NCBI GenBank assembly: GCA_037389465.1
Contig: JAZARR010000123.1
Coordinates: forward strand, 752,501 to 816,500
Length of the DNA: 64,000 bases
Origin: Baylisascaris procyonis
Lineage: Eukaryota; Nematoda; Chromadorea; Rhabditida; Ascarididae
Reading direction: 5' to 3'
The position numbers and the translations under genes are program-made. The notes under the pieces were generated by a model. It made no database searches, was not told the origin of the DNA, and was given only the letters and a program-made list of their open reading frames with translations. Shown here in pieces: positions 53,039 through 64,000 of this stretch (position 1 is the first letter of the stretch; every line of letters starts with the position of its first letter).

Positions 53039-56000
53039 ATGACATCGTTTGAAGAAACCGAAAAAATGGATACTGAAATGCCTGAGGATACTTCCGATAG
53101 TTTGACCTTTACACCACTGTTAGTTTTTTATAAATGCATTTTTTGGCGTTTTTTTTTGGATTTTATTTTAACGCCTTAAATTTGGAAATATACTAACATA
53201 TTTGAGCATAAATAGATAGAAGAAGGGAAATTTGCTTTCTGTAAATTTTTTTGACGATTCACGAGTAGCAGAAAACAAAAGAAATTTTAATGGGTTTCTT
53301 TATAGAGTCAGCTCAGCTCTCACATCATGTTTCGCATTGATGAAAACCTTTGAACAAATTTTTAGACATTTAAAGAATTCAAAAAATTTGCATATATTTT
53401 CCCACTGGTTAGATCCTCACTTTACGCCGATTGCGTTATAGGTAATTTTGGTCGCTAAAAAAAAAAAATTTCCTCTTGGACCATTTGAAGTTGAAGGCCT
53501 AAATTGTCAACGTGTCACCATTGTGCAATAGTGGATGTTTCGAAGCAGAAGAAACTTGATCGCATTTTTCGGACAATTGCGCCATTGTAGAATAGACTCA
53601 GTAGTTATTAAATATAGATCATTAGGTGTTCTGAATTGTTTGCTGAGAATTTCGATTATTTTCAGCTAACGAAACAACTCTATGGTAGTAAATCTACCGA
53701 TAAAAAAGGTTATTGGCATCTCTGATACCTTAAAAATAGATCAACGAAAAGAGATAGCACGATTATATTACAAGCTTAAAATTAAACCATAGTTGAGGCA
53801 TTTCTTTATGTTGGCAAGAAAGAAATGGTACCCTAACCGAAGCATTATGCATTTTCTTCTTTATAGATGCTGCCTTGATTAGCATGTCCAGAATCGTCAC
53901 AGTTTGCCTTAATTCTATAAATTAGGTCATTTCCATGTGATGTGCATCATGTGGCCTTCCTATTTTCCTGTGAAGTATGATAATTCATTGCAGTGGTTCT
54001 GGTCAGGAAGTTGGTCGATCATGTCACTATCTCACATTCAAAGGCAAAAAAATTTTGGTATGAATTTTGTAATTGTTCTACTATCGTAGTTATAATTTTT
54101 GAAGTGCAGTTTTTAATTTCGCAATAATAGCATCTATTTTCATCACAAATTTCTTTAAATTTCCCCTTTTCGCATTTCCTTTCACCTGTTTCTAGAATCT
54201 GTAGGTTTTCGAAAAGTACAGTTAATATTAGCCCACAACAAGTTTTTGTTCGACAAATCCTGGAGCTCAACTTTTTTCAAACTTAAATACTTCTTGAACT
54301 AAAAAGAGCCGACTTTGGATCCGCTATTTTGCCCATGTTTTTTAAATTTCAATTTCCATTATTTTAGGTTGTAAGTAAGACAAATATTCATTATTAGTAG
54401 CCTTAAGCAATATACAGCGATAATAATAGGAATAATAAGTAGTTTCAGATGTAAATAATAAATGAAATCAGGTGAAATAGGAATATTGTGCTATTTTGTA
54501 GTGTTGAGCAATACTTTTATGGTACTAGCAAGTTCTGTTTTTTTTTTTTGTCGAACGCCTTAGATCCTCTTCATCCCCATATTACTAGCAAGTCCTTATG
54601 TTTCTTTTTGTCCCAGCAGTACCGGGTTGCTGGATTTTGTCGGGGAAATTCTGTATTCGCTTATTTTCGTTGCTTTTGAACGATAACCATTGTCACAATG
54701 CAGCAGTAGTCTCGACTGGCTTATGAAGCATTTTTTTTTTCATCTGTGTGCCTCGGGGACCTGTAATATCCAACCGGATTGATTTGCTCACGTTGTGTGG
54801 TGGGAGGAAAGGGAACGAGAGGGCACATATGATGACATTCACACTTTTATTTATTTATTTTATTTGAATCTGCTGTTGGCTTTACGAGCTCAGATTGATC
54901 GCTGGGAAGGACTGGGGAAGAAAAGGAAATTTTATGATTGCTGTTCTGCTGTAGAAAACTTGTGTTCCAGTGATGTCTCATGAGTGGGCAAGCCATCAAC
55001 GTGCACCAAGTCTCTATCATTTAATGAAAGGTTTTGTATGTGAAAATCCGGTTTTAGGTTGAAAATCTGGTATTATATATAACCGAAAAGGATGCTATCC
55101 TCATTTGCGATTATTTGCAAAGGTTTTTCTCAGCGTTAAAATGATACTTTTAATGAAAAGATAATTTGAAGTTAGTGAATTTCAGTTGGATTGTGGTATC
55201 CATCCAGGTATGAGTGGTGTTGATGCTCTACCATTCGTCGATTTCGTCGATTGTGAGGAACTCGATTTGCTTTTGGTTCGTATTCTTTAGGAGTTGAGAA
55301 TTCTTATGGTCATTGAAGCAAATCAAGATGATTATTTATGTGTTGTATTTAAAAGTATATTTATTTAAAATTTTATCAAAATTATATTTGTTTATTGAAA
55401 TTTTATTTATAGAAATTATAATTTAATATTCAGAAATCATTTTCAAGCGCGCTATAGGTCGCCTATTGTTTAGCGTTATGTTAACGCTAGTTCAATGCGC
55501 GGTAGTCTTTGACATACCGTCGTTTTGGAATCGTTATGTGATCTGTGAGGTGTGTTAAGCTTGATATATTTTTATCCATATTTCAGGAAGAGCTATTTAA
55601 ACGTGAGAATTTGCTAGGTTATATGCAGCCTATTTACAGTCAAAGGTACTAAATTTCTTCGAAATAGATACACTTTATATGGGATCAGGTATTTTACACA
55701 TTCGTCTACCTTTGTTGATCATCGCAGCAGTTTCACGACAAGGAAATCGCCACCAGATTTTGTTAAAGTACAGTTCTTCAGCATTTAAGGTTTTCTGTTT
55801 TTTCCTTGTTGAATCGGTGTCTTGTGAGAAAACAATTAAAGACTGTATACGTTCCGAGGTGAGGGATAAAGCCAAGAGGAGGGGAACCTCAGATCGACTC
55901 TTGGCCTTAATTCATTGCAGTGCTGCAGTTTGGGGTGGCTGTTTATGCGTCAACCTCTTTGTGCAGATATATTTCAATAGGTGATCATGGATGAGAATTG

Positions 56001-59000
56001 CAAGAGGTAGCAAGGATATATATATAATTCATTGAGTACTGTATAATAAAAAAGATATGATCGTAAATGACTTCAGGTGACACATTTCCATCTGGATCAT
56101 TGTGGTGCAGTACCATGGTTATTAGAGAAGACTGCATTTCGAGGGCGTTGTTTTATGACACATGCCACTAAGGCTATATATCGAATGCTCATTGGAGATT
56201 ATCTTAAGGTTTATTGCCATTCACATTTTATTTCTTCGTTCTCAATTTTTATTTGGCGACTGGGATATGTTATGATAAGACTTAGAATCGAGAATGATAG
56301 CAGTGATCTTGCGCTGCTTCACCATGTGGTATTGTATTGGCGTTGATATAACAGTTGCTAGGAATGTGTTAGCCTTCAAGATGAGAAAGAAGGGGAAGGA
56401 AGGGGAACTGGAAGGATTGAATAATTTTTGATGTTTGAACTTTTGAACTGGGCAAGATGTCTTTGCTGCTATTTATTTTCTAGTTACTATTGATGAATTA
56501 CTTTTTTTCCAAAGTATGTCGTCTATCTAGGAAATGTTTATTGTAAAGTTCTGCATATATTTTTAAAAAACTTGCGCATATTTTCCAAAACTTGCGCTTT
56601 TAAAACTAGAATTTAATACTTCAAAATTATCCACTATTTGTACTCAATAATAGCGCTGAACCACGCCAGTGTTGTAGTATAGGGTGCTGCAGAGCGCATA
56701 TTTCAAACGTGGTAAACAGTAACATATCATTGAGTTATAGCCAACTTGTTTAAGGTATCGAAGTATGGAGGAGGAAGTGACAATCGTTTACTTTACACAG
56801 AAGAGGATCTCGAAAAGAGTATGGAAAAAATTGAGGTTTTATTTTTTACTTGACTTCAGTTGTTATTTGGTTTCTCATCTCATAACAGTTTTCCCAGTAT
56901 AGATTTGATCCGTAGGTGTGGGTAAAGTGGATGTGTAGTGTACAGTGATAAGGATGGTAATAAGGGCTATTGTGAGAAGTAACGGGTGCCCATTGAAGGG
57001 CGTTTGGAGCAAAACGAATTGAATTAGAATTATTGTTTTTGGAGATGACAAGCAAAATTTTTTCATTATTTTCGAATACGTTTGCGACCGAAACGTTGTT
57101 GTTTGAACATTTTAGTGTCATTGCTGTTATACTGTTTGTTTATTGCATTTTGCAAAAATATTAGACCTTTCGCAATGGTTTTTCTCTCCCAGTATGATGG
57201 TTTAATTTTCTTTTCCTTTCTTGAGTTTTCTCTTCCTTTTACCATTTCTTTCTTCTTGATTGTGGCTTCTTGCAATAGACAACGATAAGCAGCAATATGG
57301 TTGGAAGGTAAATCTTTTATGAAAGCTGATTTAGTAGGTATTTTAGGTGACTATAATATTTGTACGAATGTTCTTGTTTTGATGCTTTTATGTTATAAGG
57401 CAAATCTTGTATCAGGCTACCAGAAATTCTTTCGTTTATTGAATCTTATTTCCTGTTAGCAAGACGTGGAAGAAAAAACTTTAGAAACTGTTATGTTTTG
57501 TTGACTTTATCCATATGTGTAAAGCGAGCTGCTAGTACATACATCATGCCGGTGGTCTAGTGGTCTTAGACTTGGGGATTCGGGTTCCATTGGCGAGCGG
57601 TTGGTGGTTCGAAGTTCGATGTGAAATGTGTTTCTAAAAGGGCTTTAACGAAGGGTTTAGGTGATCGACTTTCACGAGCAAAAGGAAGTGAACGGTATCA
57701 AGTTCTGGTGTTACGTCGCGGGACATGTGCTCGGCGCATGTATGTTCATGATTGAGATCGCCGGTGTGCGTGTACTATATACGGGTGACTTCTCGAGACT
57801 CGAAGATAGGCATCTATGTGCTGCTGAATTGCCCACGGTTTCTCCGGATGTCCTCATTTGTGTTAGTTTTCTTTTCATTGTTACACTTAGTAACCTTGCA
57901 TTCAAAAATTTTTACGTGATTTGTCTTGTTATATGTGTTTCATTTTATTTTAATGTTGGAAAATATTTAAATTATTTTGATGTTAAAAATAGAGTATTTT
58001 ATTATATTTTGTTTTTGAGGTGTAATTATTATAAATTGTAAGCGTTCATATTGTTACAGGAGTCGACTTATGGTACTCAAGTGCATGAGGGTCGTGAGGA
58101 ACGTGAGAAGAGGTAGGTTTTACTTTAGTGAAATTCATATTTATGCTTATTTATCATCACGTGGGGTTTATTTTTGCTATCATTTTGAATTTTCTGACAA
58201 TAGATTCTTCACTGGTGAAGCGCATTTTAGTGCTTATTCAGTTGGTTCTATATTGCTGATGATAATGGGTTGTGGACGGAGTTTATGCAGAATAACCCAG
58301 CATTTTAGTGCTTAATCGGCATTAAGATTGAGACAGTTTGAGTTGGAACTATCCCTAAGCAAACGGAGAGGAGTGCCAGGAGACCTGATACAATACGATT
58401 TTTTCATTTGAGTTTTCTCTTAAAAATTTTGTTTAGTGTTGTAATTCTCTAGCTATGTGGTTTACTGAGCAGCGAATATGCAAAGCAGTGCCCTCATATT
58501 CTATTTAAATAGACCGCTTACATGAATCTTAGTAATTTTTTATCCACATTCTATCACCAGGTAATCAAAACTACTGCGGAGGTGATAATTTGATAATTTA
58601 TTCAGTTGGTTGTTTTGAGGTTTACAAGTACGGTGCACGAGATAGTGGGTAGAGGAGGACGTTGTTTGATTCCGGCATTTGCACTTGGACGTGCACAAGA
58701 ACTGTTGCTAATCCTTGATGAATACTGGGAGGCACATCCTGAATTGCAAGATATTCCTGTCTATTGTAAGTGATTGTATGATTTATTCCACTGTCATATT
58801 TCTTTTGAGAAGCATTTTAGTATAAGTTGAGAATACGTTCTACGTGAAATACGTAATTCACTCATAACCTTCCATCTCATGTGATCCGTTCTTATGGTAT
58901 TGCTGACTACAGTCTGCCTGCAGTAATTGTTGACAGTTTTGCATAGATTCGGTGACTTGTATAGGATAAGCAATCCTTGCTTATGTCTCTACATCAACTG

Positions 59001-62000
59001 GAGCACGAAAGAAATTTGCTTAGTCTAAAATCTTCGAAACTTCGAGAAGTACTTAGTGTCGAGGAAATAAGATCTAGGGTCTCCCTCTTTTTAATTTTTT
59101 CATCCGCTTGCCATTACATAGGTTTCGTTTTATTTATTCCAGTAGATTTAAATGTTATATCCGCATCTCGTCGGTTGGGCGTTCCTGAACTCGAAGGAAT
59201 CGTAGCCAACGAATTCATTGATTTCCAGAAACAACTGGTGATGTTGAATGAGCGTCTGAAATTGTTGCGTTGTGAAGTAAAGGTCTTAGGCTTTTCTGAA
59301 TTGTTTGCTATGTTCCTCTTTATATATTTGAGGCTATTTTCGAAGTTTCAAGTTCCAAGTTTCAACTTGGTGTCTATAAAATATTCGCTATAGTCCTCAC
59401 CATTGTAATAATGTGGTTTGTGTTAATGTATATTGAGCTGAAATTAGTATACTGGTTGAATGGGTATAGTATATTTTGACTGCGATCATGACCATCGCTA
59501 CTAGTTTACAGATGCCAGTTCATTGGCTAAGAAATGTATGGCGGTTTATCAAACATTTGTAAGCGGTATGAATAGCCGCATTCAGAAGCAAATTGCACTC
59601 AACAATCCGTTCGTCTTCAGGCATGTCTCAAACTTAAAGGTCAGTTATGCGAGGTGTTTTTTTCTTCTTTTCTCCATAACAAGCTTCACTGCGGTGGAGA
59701 TGGGAAAAGACAGAGAAGGAATTTCTTTTTATTTGCTAGCTAGTAGTTCTCTCTTTAAAAAGGATACTGCTTCAGAGAAGAAATTATTATCTATGGTTAG
59801 AATGCTGTTTTGCTTTGTAGCTCATAAAATTTTTACAGGTAGCGATAAGGCAGAGAAAATCTGCGTGGGTATTTTCGGTGATTTTTTAGGCAAAAATAAG
59901 CTGATATTTTTGAGTGTTTGTCAATTGCAGGCCTCGATTTAAGTTTGGTATTAGATTTTTTTATTTCAGTGTGGAGTAGAGGGATGTTTCTCTGTAGTAT
60001 GCGCAATGTAATCGTATTTGGAGTGAATTTTATGAAGAAACATGTCGGGGATTTTAATTATCCGCAATGTTTATTTGGATTGATACAGTGCATTCATGAT
60101 GGTGAGTGAACGGAACGGATTAGAACATATCGAATACAACATTCTTATGACCACATATCGAATACATTAATATAAAGCAATATTTCACAAATCCTACATC
60201 CTTTCCATGTTGTAAACTTAGGGAGATACGTTTATTTATAGAGTATAGAACACTTCGAGGATGTGGGTCCGTGTGTGGTATTAGCGTCACCTGGAATGCT
60301 GCAAAATGGTCTCAGCAGGGAATTATTCGAAAATTGGTGCACTGACTCAAAGAACGGATGTATTATAGCTGGATATTGTGTTGAGGGGACCTTGGCTAAG
60401 GTTTCCTTTATTTGCTTTGATGCGTTTTATGCTTGTCGAATTTTACGGAATTGATGTTGTGCTAGCACGGAGGAGTGAGAGTTATTGAATTCGGGTTCAT
60501 CTTCTATTTGCTCGGGAAAAGTTTAAAAAATGAGGTTCGTGACCCGCAAGACAGGACATGAAGTTGTCAATCCCTTGGGCATTATTTTATCAGAATCACT
60601 GTGTGAAATCGACATGAACAGAAATTGTGGGGAGGGTTGTCGTTACAGTTTAAGCCTAAATGAGGCTCGTGTTAGTAATGTTTGGTCGCATATCTCGTAA
60701 GGATTTTAGTTTCTTGTGCACATTGCTTGTGACTTTTTGACGAAAATTTGTCTGTAGTTTACACACTGCAAAAATCACGTTTAATTGAAAAATTGAATTT
60801 AGACTGCATAGGCGACTTATTTTAAGCTTTCGGGAGAAAAGTTATTTTGAGGGGCGAATATTTTAAGTGGAGGCTTTGATGAGATGAATTTGCCGTTCCA
60901 CATTTTCGAAAATATTCAGCCGATAATCAGCTGCTAATAGTTTATAGGCTGGATTTTGTAAACTGAATGAAATCTCATCGGAGGAAGTGCTTTAAAGACT
61001 AATTAGACGTTTGAATTGTATGGATGTGAATCATTAAGCAGCAATAAAGTAAGTGATATTTGACGTATAATTAAGGTATTGCGGCTGTTTAAGGCTTTAA
61101 AGGCGTAAAGGTTGCCAGTTTATCGCTTTAATAGCGTTTAATCCATTGGCTTAGGAAGATTCATCAAATGAGATCAATATAATTTAGCAACAAATATAAA
61201 ATGATCAAATTTCAGCACATTCTATCGGAACCAGAGGAGATCGTTACAATGAGTGGTCAGAAATTGGCTATGCGTTTACAGGTATCTATCTCATTGAGAA
61301 AGAGTATCGTTTTTTTGGCTCAAGTTTTAAGCGAGCAACTTGCAACTTAATCACGCTTAATGTGTGAAATTATTGCTAACTCTTTATCTTTCTTCCACTT
61401 CCCCTCGTCATTTCTATGTTCAAGTGGTTGGCTTTATTGAATAATTGAGCTTATCTGTGCTTCGTACGCGACAACCACATCGAGGTTATTGGTCGACACT
61501 GGCGTGAGATGGCCACTGTTTTATTCCTCCTTCACCCCATCCCCCCCCCCCCTTCCTCCGATTTTGTTGTTCTCTATCTTTTTTGTCATTATGGAGCATT
61601 TCAAGCGATTTTAGCCATTAGATGTCCAACAATATCCTCTCCAATCCTTTAATATTATCTCTTTAGGTTTATCATATTGCTGGGCAAAATTTTTGGCATT
61701 CTTATTCTTGTCATTTTATTGACAATTATATATCTTACGAGCTTTTTGGCAGCTCTTTACTGAGGAAAGGAGAAGGAAATTAGTTGATATGGGAGTCATA
61801 ATTGTTCATATAATTTTTGTAGTGTGTGGTAAGGGTATATCGATGCAGGGAAACAAATGATTTTGAAATGTTATATTAAAGTAGGGATATATGAGGAAAA
61901 GTTTGAAAAGGAGTTGATTAAGGAAGGTGAGATCTTTACAATGGTATCGGAAGGGGAATTTCTCGAATTTTTACAATAGGTTGTTTTGCGATAAGCAGTT

Positions 62001-63324
62001 ATCATTTCTAGGTGGCATATATAAGTTTTTCGGCTCATACCGATTACCTACAAACGTCGAATTTTGTACGGAGTATGCGTTCACCACATTTGATATTAGT
62101 GCACGGTGAAATCAATGAAATGAATCGTCTCAAGGCGGCTATTATTCGTCAATATGAGGACGATGCTGACTTCCATATTGAGGTTTCATTTGTAATTCTT
62201 TATGTAAAATATTAGGAAAAGTTTTATGATTTTACTTAAAATTTGTTTATTTTTATTGCTTATGGGATGAAGCAATAAATTTGCAATTGTTCGATGCATT
62301 TTCGCCCTTATTGAGCTGTTTATGTTGGCGTATCTGCGCTTATTCGTATCTTTTTCTCCTATGTTAGATGACGGCTTTCTTTTGTAAGGCCTGTGTCTAA
62401 AGGGTTTGTATCTTCGGGAAGAACGCTTTCTTGAGAGATGGTGCCTCTCTTTGAAGGATAACAGTGTGCTAGAATCACGAAATTATATCTAGCAAATAGA
62501 TGGAAATTGGTGGAGTGGTTGCTGACTTGATTATAAAATTTGAAGAGGCTACTTAATATAGTTTCGAATTTCCCATCATGGTTTTAAATAAGCATGGAAG
62601 ATACGCATTATCTTCTTTTTTTTCCTCATTTCTTTCTTAAAGTAAAATGTTTTTGTCTGCTCGCTCTCGCGAAATTGCAGATGCAAATCTGTGCAAAGGT
62701 TTCAACCTGGGAACCACTGAAGTCTTATCCGCGAGATTCAGGGGATATAACGCAGCCAGCAAATTGGCATATCGGAACAATTATCCTTGAAATCTTTTGC
62801 ATCTGTGTGCTTGTCCTATTTTATGCGGGATCCGTCAACTTCAAGGGGAATTGCAGCTGTTTAAGGATACCGAAAAATTTCCTCAAAAAAGCAAATCTTT
62901 TTAGTTTTGGCGAGTTTTTAAAGGAATCCTGATTCCTACCTAAAAAGTAAGGGGTTTTTCCGCATATTTATTATTTATTGGTAACCATAGTACTGTTTGA
63001 TCAGGTGAACGGAGTGAAGAAAGCGCATATTATGACTGCTTCTCCACTTATTTATTCATAACGCAGCTTGAATGTCCTTCTTTCTTATGTACTTAAGTAT
63101 GCACTATCAATATTTGAATGATAATTTCAGGTGCACAACCCACGAAATACTGAGTCGGTTGAATTGCATTTTCGAGGAGAGAAAACGGCAAAGGTTATCC
63201 TTATTTATGGTCATTTTTATTGTTCTTTTAATTTGAAATAAACATTGGCTAATGATGGGGATGTAGTGTATAAAAATGATAAAAATTGAGAGTGCTAGAG
63301 GCAGCCTTAATACAGGAACCATAA

Positions 63325-63408
<84 letters not shown>

Positions 63409-63602
63409 TTATGAATTCCCGTATTAGGCTCCAATTTAGCAGTTTACATTGAATTCCGATTGCAATTTAATGGATGTTTTGAAATTTTTTCAGGTGGTCG
63501 GTAAAATGGCAATGAGTGCACCAAAGGATGGTGAAATGCTCAGCGGTGTGCTAGTACGCCGCAACTTCAATTATCATCTCATGAGAGCCGATGATTTAAG
63601 TG
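53039..63602 (+). CDS. CPSF3: CPSF3/CPSF-73, pre-mRNA 3'-end processing endonuclease (3' end beyond window)
   Basis: Zinc-dependent endonuclease that cuts pre-mRNA at the poly(A) site (and histone pre-mRNA) within the nuclear cleavage/polyadenylation complex. Exons read: 53039-53118, 53994-54057, 55186-55275, 56077-56208, 56755-56835, 57661-57861, 58060-58112, 58620-58765, 59512-59639, 60242-60400, 61216-61281, 62012-62182, 63131-63193, 63494-63602; all phases agree, giving about 514 residues before the window ends. Metallo-beta-lactamase motifs: [18 protein letters not shown] (about residues 80-88), [14 protein letters not shown]. Beta-CASP motifs: [19 protein letters not shown]. All metal ligands are present, so the enzyme looks active. 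The start ATG at 53039 follows an acceptor-like TTTGCAG ending at 52987 (5'UTR or trans-splice site). The 3' exon(s) after 63602 are unresolved; the last bases of the window are open but do not align clearly. Product call very sure; exact ends of some exons less so. Confidence 0.95.
57548..57625 (+). other. tRNA-like sequence in CPSF3 intron 5
   Basis: Contains a good Pol III A box (TGGTCTAGTGG, 57553-57563) and a near-consensus B box (GGTTCGAAGTT, 57606-57616) spaced about 53 bases apart, in the sense orientation of the host gene. I could not pair the 5' GCCGGTG with a matching 3' acceptor-stem strand, so an intact tRNA gene is doubtful. It may be a tRNA pseudogene or the head of a tRNA-derived SINE. 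Confidence 0.4.
58983..59282 (+). CDS. Possible nested small coiled-coil protein in CPSF3 intron 8
   Basis: Between CPSF3 exons 8 and 9, which join perfectly without it, lies a coding-like stretch. Exon 58983-59055 starts with ATG ([20 protein letters not shown]). A phase-compatible exon 59143-59282 contains [18 protein letters not shown] and [13 protein letters not shown], preceded by TTATTTATTCCAG and followed by GTCTTA. The residues are rich in L, E, K and R with heptad-like spacing, suggesting a coiled coil. The family is not recognised. It has no clear stop exon, so it could be a nested gene, an alternative exon set or chance. Same strand as the host. Confidence 0.3.
63320..63413. repeat. 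94-bp perfect palindrome built on a (TA)n run
   Basis: The left arm CATAAGCTTTATATA is the exact reverse complement of the right arm TATATAAAGCTTATG, with (TA)n between, so the whole element can fold on itself. It lies in CPSF3 intron 13. Unlike the other AT runs in this window, unique flanks are mirrored. Confidence 0.9.
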
Positions 63603-64000
63603 GTTTGTTTTTATAGTTGCAGGCTGTACCCTGGATTTTTTTTTTCATTTTTAAATATATTTTGCATATCTTCTCCATTGGGTTTTTCTTGAGAGATTGA
63701 CGATAACTCTTGGAGTAGTTTGAAAGGATGACTTTTTCTAAGTCCGAGCACACTTTAGACGGCGTATTTGAAAGATAAAGTGTAGTATTTAGTGTTGGTC
63801 TTACCTACCTGCCTTTAATATCTCCTGTGTTTAAACAGGTGAAATTAAAAAAATGCGAATCGTATTAGAAAAATTTTTATTTGAATGCTATAATGCAGAG
63901 TTAATGATGATTTATTGGTTGTTGTTGTTGTTGAAAACAGTTTGTCTTGTCAACGAGTTCATGATAGTGCACATCGAGTTATTCCCTCTGAAAAACCGGT

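Overview
Nuclear DNA of an intron-rich animal, most likely a nematode. Grounds: AT-rich sequence, many small phase-consistent exons, introns ending in short T-rich tracts plus AG (often TTTCAG, but also TTTAG, ATTAAG, TTTGAG), acceptor-like sites just upstream of start codons that would fit spliced-leader addition, and protein matches to metazoan families. The species cannot be named. There are no operons of bacterial type, no CRISPR and no rRNA. All identifications come from reading translated exons by eye; no searches were run.

Layout. 1-14.5 kb: mostly non-coding AT-rich DNA with two terminal-exon candidates (about 0.5 kb on plus, 2.5 kb on minus), several short tandem duplications and a roughly 260-bp TTTA-rich array. 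14.5-19.4 kb, plus: an unrecognised secreted or GPI-anchored protein gene (signal peptide exon to hydrophobic tail). 20.8-21.2 kb, minus: 3' exons of an unrecognised gene. 23.3-37.0 kb, plus: a complete ectonucleotide pyrophosphatase/phosphodiesterase (ENPP/NPP) gene of about 18 exons with every catalytic and metal-binding residue visible. A large 3' intron holds a second small exon chain and an antisense non-LTR retrotransposon fragment. 37.2-48.6 kb, minus: several exon groups on the reverse strand, including a gene converging on ENPP, a small two-exon gene with a 41-bp intron, and a group whose best exon resembles a tyrosine-kinase N-lobe/hinge. A 144-bp tandem repeat lies at 38.5 kb. 48.6-53 kb: nothing firm. 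53.0-64 kb, plus: CPSF3 (CPSF-73), the pre-mRNA 3'-end endonuclease, 14 exons read and running off the window. Its introns hold a tRNA-like sequence, a nested coiled-coil ORF and a 94-bp AT palindrome.

The genes look like independent eukaryotic loci: a nuclear RNA-processing enzyme, a cell-surface nucleotide or phosphodiester hydrolase, and several unrecognised genes. I see no cluster acting as one new pathway. The most unusual things are genes within introns, very short introns on the minus strand beside long ones on the plus strand, and the orphan GPI-type protein.
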